In this document: one piece after another, positions 58,705 through 64,000 of the stretch
Layout: each line of letters begins with the position of its first letter
How positions within the stretch are numbered: position 1 is the stretch's first letter
Source of the DNA: Engraulis encrasicolus
Lineage: Eukaryota; Chordata; Actinopteri; Clupeiformes; Engraulidae
Length of the DNA stretch: 64,000 nt
Assembly (NCBI RefSeq): GCF_034702125.1
Contig: NC_085872.1
Coordinates: 31,751,876 to 31,815,875 of the forward strand
Direction: 5' to 3'
Made by a program: the position numbers and the translations under genes
The notes under the pieces: model-generated
Seen by the model: only the letters and a program-made list of their open reading frames with translations
What the model was told of the DNA's origin: nothing
Database searches by the model: none

Positions 58705-60589
58705 TTTCAATATTGCGTTTACAGGGGGGCATGGGATAAATGTGATCGCCTAAGCAGGAATCATAGCGAGGCAAGGCAGAAGGCAATTCTGGATTACGTC
58801 TGGTCAGGACAGGAAGACACAATAGAGTGGTTTAGTAGCCTCACATGTAAGCAGACTAGTGTGGCCAATAAACCATCTGTAATCATGTCAGCTGTACGGT
58901 AAGGCCACACCATTGCAGTGATGGGGAATACCCCCCACAGAGGACATTTACCGTATGTGCATGCACATTAATGACCGCATCTCAAATTTCCCAGAGGCAT
59001 CCGGTTTATCTGAAGATAAAAATGTCAGCTCTATTTCTGTCACTGAGAAGCACCTGAATAAGGTACAGTGTGTGAAATGAAATAGGCCCTTCGCAGACCA
59101 ATGGCAACAGCTTATCACTCTCTCCAGGTTGGACAGTCAGGGACACTCATCCCTCCAGGCACATTAAGACACACAATACAACACTTATACCATATGGGGA
59201 AGAGGTGTTTAATACATATAGCCTACACGTTATACATCTGAGCCAAAGTGTGTTTTTTTTAACGTCAAGATTATTCAAGTCTTATTGCATGTTAAGGAGT
59301 TAACCAGGCTGTCCTTTCACTTCAAGCTGTAACCTGCAGCTTTGTATGTGCTACCGTAGTTAGCAACTATGGATTCGAGAAATGCACTCATGTACTGTAT
59401 TGTACTCTACTCAAACAGCAAAGCTACAATTTCAACTGTAATCAGCTATTGGTCTTGGAATCAATACATTATTGAGCCTCAAGTCACGCCTGAAACCAAT
59501 GTAATATTTTTTGACCAAGAAACGAACAATGCACGAAAGTTCTGGTGTCCTGTATTGCAAAATCATCAGTAATTTTCGGAGTGAGGAGTCAGAACACTTG
59601 AAATCTATTTTGTTGTTTTGTTATTTCATGGCTGGATTACGTTTCGACTTCAACAGTATTAATCAGATTCTTAGATTCTCACTCCGAAAACACAGTCAGC
59701 CTTTGTCCTGCACCTTTTCCTGGGATGTGCACAATCTTACCCTTCAACTGAAAAGCCATCTGTAATTCCACACTGTAAATGCAAGTAGTTTACAGGAGAG
59801 GTGCCAGCCCCACACTTCCACACTATCCTCGCTTACAGAATGTGGCTAGATAGAGCAAGTGGCCTTGCTGTTGTTATGCCCATCCTATTGCATTGTGAGC
59901 ATCCTATTGTACACCAAGCCCAGTAAAAAACATGTAGATTATCTTTTCCATCGAAAGAGGATCCACAGCTACAGCATGTCATGGGAGATCACATGCTCAC
60001 CAAGAGCAAAAACTACTTTCCTGAATGAGAAACGCAGAGGAGGAGCACAGTGAGACATGGTCCAAGATGAGCTCGAGGTTTTAAAACCCTATGGTCAACA
60101 TTGGCATGCATTTGAGAATACAATTTGTGAGAGAGGTCCAAGCAGAACATTGCTCACATCATGTTATGAGGAATGAAAGATCAGGCAGGAGAAAGGAGAG
60201 CAGGCTGGGAGGCATTCTCTTATCTACTGTAATATCAAATAACACAATCAGAGAAGAGCCCTGCAGGCAGAAACACAAAATGGAAAAAAATATAAAACAC
60301 GACAAAGTGAGAATATGACAACAAACAGAATCAAACAAGACAAGAATTCCTGGCAAAAACAGGATGGAATGGATGTTTCAAAAATAGTGTGAGGTTGAGT
60401 CATTGTGAGGCAACTTGATGAATGATGAAATGCAAGCTCAACCATACACATGAACCCTGTTTACATATACGGTACAAATACAGTTTTTGTAACGGAGGCT
60501 TTCCCCTCCGTTTTAACTTTTGTTTACACAGAAATAGAGATGCATCCTCTGAAATCAATTTGTGAAAACTCCAGTTTCATGATTTCATC
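58705..60589. other. unassigned DNA
   Basis: About 1.9 kb without a recognised gene or repeat boundary. Ends at a single ambiguous base, N at 60590. Confidence 0.45.
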
Positions 60590-60599
60590 NCCCCCCCCC

Positions 60600-60759
<160 letters not shown>

Positions 60760-60791
60760 AAACTTGAATGCTTTTCTTCTTCTCCCTACAC

Positions 60792-61214
60792 CAGTGTTTC
60801 AAAACCTTTTCTGTCTTGCGTACCCCCTAAGCCTTTGTGTCATACCATGAGTACCCCCTCACTGAAAGGCAGTTTTGACTTCAGCAAGGTCGGACAATTG
60901 CCCAGGGCTTTGTCCAATCAGGGGCCTCGTCATCACATCATGGTATTTGCTTTCCTACATTTCAACTTGTTTTCCACACATCGCACTCTTCCTTATTGTT
61001 GGTGCGTCTCTGAAGTATGTCAATGTAAGGAATAGATTACACTCAACTTTTTTTCTTTGTATTCATTCATGACTACGTCAGAGACGCACCAAAATTCTTC
61101 TTGACGCTCAAAATTGTTCTTTGCCCAGGGCCTCAGATTTCCTAGAACCGGCACTGCCCTCACTCATGCTCATAGTGGGCTTGCGTACTCCTTTTAGAAA
61201 CATACTCCTGGTTA
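60792..61214. mobile_element. non-autonomous hAT element
   Basis: Ends CAGTGTTTCAAAACC and GGTTAGGAAACACTG (inverse, imperfect); flanks CCCTACAC (60784-60791) and CCCTACAG (61215-61222) are an 8-bp duplication with one mismatch. The interior (about 60880-61160) holds GCCCAGGGCTTTG and GCCCAGGGCCTCAG, probably a second repeat inserted within it. Confidence 0.85.
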
Positions 61215-61556
61215 GGAAACACTGCCCTACAGCAGCCCATGGGCTAAGTGTATTTATTACTATAGCTCTTGACAGCATATTTATGACGATTTACTGATGG
61301 CAGAGCTACATAACTTTGACTCCTGCACATGGTGAAATACAGCATTCTCTAGTATCTGAAACGTTACCTTCTTACTCACAGCATCTAATTATACTATTGG
61401 GTAATAAGTTAGTAAGTACAGCAACATTTGGCTAAACATCCAAAAATAATCAAAAAAGAGGGAATAATCATCTGAACGTGGGATGGTGGGATGCAGTGGT
61501 GGTTGGGGCTTCAGTGTTTCCCACAGAAATTTTGGAAATTATGGGGGCAGCCAGGA

Positions 61557-61558
<2 letters not shown>

Positions 61559-61592
<34 letters not shown>

Positions 61593-61599
61593 GGGGGGG
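61559..61599. repeat. (TG)n then G9 microsatellite
   Basis: About 16 TG units and a G run inside the hAT-like element. Confidence 0.93.
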
Positions 61600-61839
61600 T
61601 GTCGGTGTGGGTCACATCTTGGGGGGTGTTGCGTGGAAATTCACGCTGCATAAATGCAAAACGGCAAAACAATGAGTAAAGTGACATTGGCGCATGGAGA
61701 AACTATAGGCCTACATTTCAGCCATTTATGTGTTTAGAAACTAGCATAAGATTTTACCCATAGCATGTATAGTAGTACATTGTCAAATATATATATATAA
61801 AATGCAGTACAGTGAATTTCTGTTTGCAACACACTTTAA

Positions 61840-62248
61840 TGGACCAGTTCAGTCAATTTCAACATGCTGTTGTATTGCTCACGCTACCCTTGACTTGTCA
61901 GTACCCGGTGATGCCACATTTTTCGGCTCAGCCCTTTCCGAGATATGAGCAATTCTAATGGGGGCAGCGTTTGTTTACATTTTTTAAAAATGAAACATAG
62001 GCCAACTCCAAATATTTTCCCAAAAGGTACTGCTGTTTGCTAGTTGTCTGCTGATGTTTTATAACCTTTTGGATGTTTTTGGGAATAAATAAAAATGTTT
62101 TTTTGAAATGTAAACAAAGAGCTGCCCCCATTACAATGACCAGGATCTCGGAAACGCCTAAAGAAGAAGAAAAAAAAATCTCAGGCACTGACAAGTCCAG
62201 GGTAGTGTGAGCATTACAACTGCATGTTGAAATTGACTGAACTGGTCC
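61840..62248. mobile_element. 409-bp TTAA MITE, GGACCAGTTCAGTC family, copy 2
   Basis: Same family as 30137-30539: ends GGACCAGTTCAGTCAATTTC and its inverse, flanked by TTAA (61836-61839, 62249-62252). It shares CTCACGCTACCCTTGACTTG and GGGGGCAGCGTTTGTTTACA with copy 1. Confidence 0.93.
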
Positions 62249-62348
62249 TTAAGTTAATTTAATTTTTTTTTTCATTTTCTGAAACTATGGTGGCCAAATG
62301 TAAACTATGGCGGTGCGCTATAGTTTCCTCAATGTATGGGAAACACTG

Positions 62349-64000
62349 GGCTTAAAGATGACATGTATAATAAAACATTATGCCAGAGCCTTCAAGGTGC
62401 ACATGCAGGGCGGCAATTTTCTGTCCATTAGTCTGATAATGGATCGGCCATGGGCTACAGATGGATGATGATACTCTTAATGTTTATTCAGGGTCATTTT
62501 GGCATGTTGTTTACAGTAGAATGCCCCCTTCTCACTGGGTCCACAGGACAGGTTGCTGTATTTTTGAAGGATATGAGGGCTGCACATGCTCCTAACATGC
62601 ATATGTACTGTATGCATTTTGTCTGATTTTATTTGGAATCTCTGTATTGTAATTTTAGCATTAACATAGCATGACAGTGTGTGTGGACTTTCCCCCCCTG
62701 ATTTTTGTTTTTGTTTTAGTTTTGTTTTTGTTTGGGACTTTAGTACACTGGTTTAACTGGCACTGGCGTTGAAGACTTGATGTAGGCCTACGGTGATGAA
62801 GGGTTGATGCAGATAAATTTGATATGGACAGACATTTTTCAATGTACGGTATGTGTCATACACGTTGTCACCTTAGAATCAGAAATATTGATGTTCATTT
62901 GACAAGTATGCTTGGACCATCAGGGAATGAGAAGGAGGGCCTGCTTGGTTCTTGTAAAGTATTGCATGTTGAGGATGAGTGGTAAGTGGGGGAGTGATGG
63001 TGATGGTACTGTACGTGGGTAGATGACGGATAGGCAGCAAAAAACATTTTTTTTACAAAACATTGTTTATGAGGGAAAAAAGTATATGTATACGTAGTGT
63101 AGCAATTAATCTTTCAAAAAATCCAAGTGGTCACAATGTTGGTCTATTCATTGATTATTTATTTACGTTGATAAAGCAATTTGCTGAAAATATGTCCTTT
63201 GGTGTGACGTTAAGAAATAAATATATTAAGTAATGTAGAAATGGCTTGATGGAGTTTTATGAACATTGTTACACTCTTCATATTTATTGCAATTTTTTAA
63301 AGTCTTAATTTAATGAGAAATTACCATTTAAGTATTTTTTTTCCCATTAGATGTGAGATTATTAGAAACCTTCCAGGAAAAACAGGGATATCTTTCTTTT
63401 AAATGTTCAAAATTGTCCGAATTTATACTAACTTTTCAGGGACGATAATTTGTTCTTCCCTAATGCAATATTCAGTGTTTATCAAACATATTGTTTAGCT
63501 CAAACAAGTATTTGAGCGTTTAAAACATGTCACACCGTAGGACATTCATGTCACGCTAAAGGACAGAAATGCAAAACTGAGCCAGAAACAAATATATCAA
63601 CATGATTATTTTGTCTTTTGATCATAATATAATGTTGTAGTCAATATGGACCTACACTTTACACTCATAAGTCTTTGAATTGTCGATTATCAGCCTATCG
63701 TAACTCTTAATGACGGCCATGCGGTCATTAAATGTAACCTGCAGAGCTCATAAGACTCATACTGAAGTGTGACCTTGGCATGACCATCACACTTTTGTAG
63801 GTATGCTACGACTGTCACACCATTGAACCTGTAGTGTGTAGTGGCCAGTGCCTGTTTGGTATCTCAAGCTGGACAGCACATTTATGCTGTATATTGAGCT
63901 CTCCACAACATACTTTATTCATCTATACTCCTCTTTATACTCTCTCACTGATCTTTCCGTCACTGTTGTATTTTATGGTTTCAAAGCACCATTAATGACA
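62349..64000. other. unassigned AT-rich DNA
   Basis: No gene recognised. Two GTCACACCGTAGGA-like words at 63526 and 63551 match the motif set at 7809-8400. Confidence 0.4.

Larger units (their letters stand above)
61512..62348. mobile_element. hAT-like element with CAGTGTTTCCCA ends, hosting a MITE
   Basis: Left end CAGTGTTTCCCACAGAAA, right end ATGTATGGGAAACACTG. The flanks share only GGCTT, so the duplication is unclear. Inside are a TG tract and the TTAA MITE at 61840-62248. ACTATGGCGGTGCGC near the right end partners TTATGGGGGCAG near the left. Confidence 0.65.

Overview
The window is vertebrate nuclear DNA, almost certainly from a ray-finned (teleost) fish. The evidence is the very dense (CA)n/(TG)n and (GA)n/(CT)n microsatellites, tRNA-derived SINEs, many short hAT- and TTAA-type DNA transposons, a Tc1 transposon, a Penelope-like retroelement and remnants of a fish-type TRIM gene. 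I cannot name the species. No bacterial or viral gene is visible, and nearly all the long open frames are microsatellites read as Thr-His, Cys-Val, Arg-Glu or Ser-Leu repeats.

Layout. 1-7 kb: microsatellites, two SINE fragments, a hAT inserted inside a hAT (2.9-3.7 kb) and a perfect 186-bp tandem duplication (5.6-6.0 kb). 7-12 kb: AT-rich DNA with a repeated GTCACACCACAGGA-like motif and one hAT. 12.8-15.2 kb: a Penelope-like element with GIY-YIG endonuclease remnants, broken by three later insertions. 15.7-25.9 kb: microsatellites, SINEs, a TTAA MITE inside an older repeat, several terminal-inverted-repeat elements and a near-perfect 290-bp hairpin. 26-37.4 kb: the only gene-like region. Two inverted copies of a CCAAT-containing repeat face each other about 10 kb apart. 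Between them lie a decayed TRIM gene (B-box, coiled coil and PRY pieces, minus strand), other exon-like blocks with good splice sites on the minus strand, and one unrecognised coding-looking terminal exon on the plus strand. 37-44 kb: hAT and Harbinger-like elements and microsatellites. 44.5-46.7 kb: a three-level nest, hAT containing a TTAA element containing an intact Tc1 transposon with a 337-residue transposase. 47.9-49.5 kb: a 1,664-bp palindromic element with arms of about 690 bp. 50-64 kb: a decayed Tc1 fragment, more hAT elements, a SINE, a LINE tail, microsatellites and the second copy of a 400-bp TTAA MITE.

How it works together. The only apparently intact protein-coding gene is the Tc1 transposase. 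Non-autonomous hAT and TTAA elements have clear target-site duplications, which allow the insertion order to be read. The TRIM gene is a relic. The most useful result is the set of precise insertion boundaries and nesting orders; nothing here amounts to a clearly new biochemical system. The best candidates for something undescribed are the 1.66-kb palindrome, the 816-bp element with a 9-bp duplication, the hammerhead-like folds and the over-represented palindrome TAGGCCTA.
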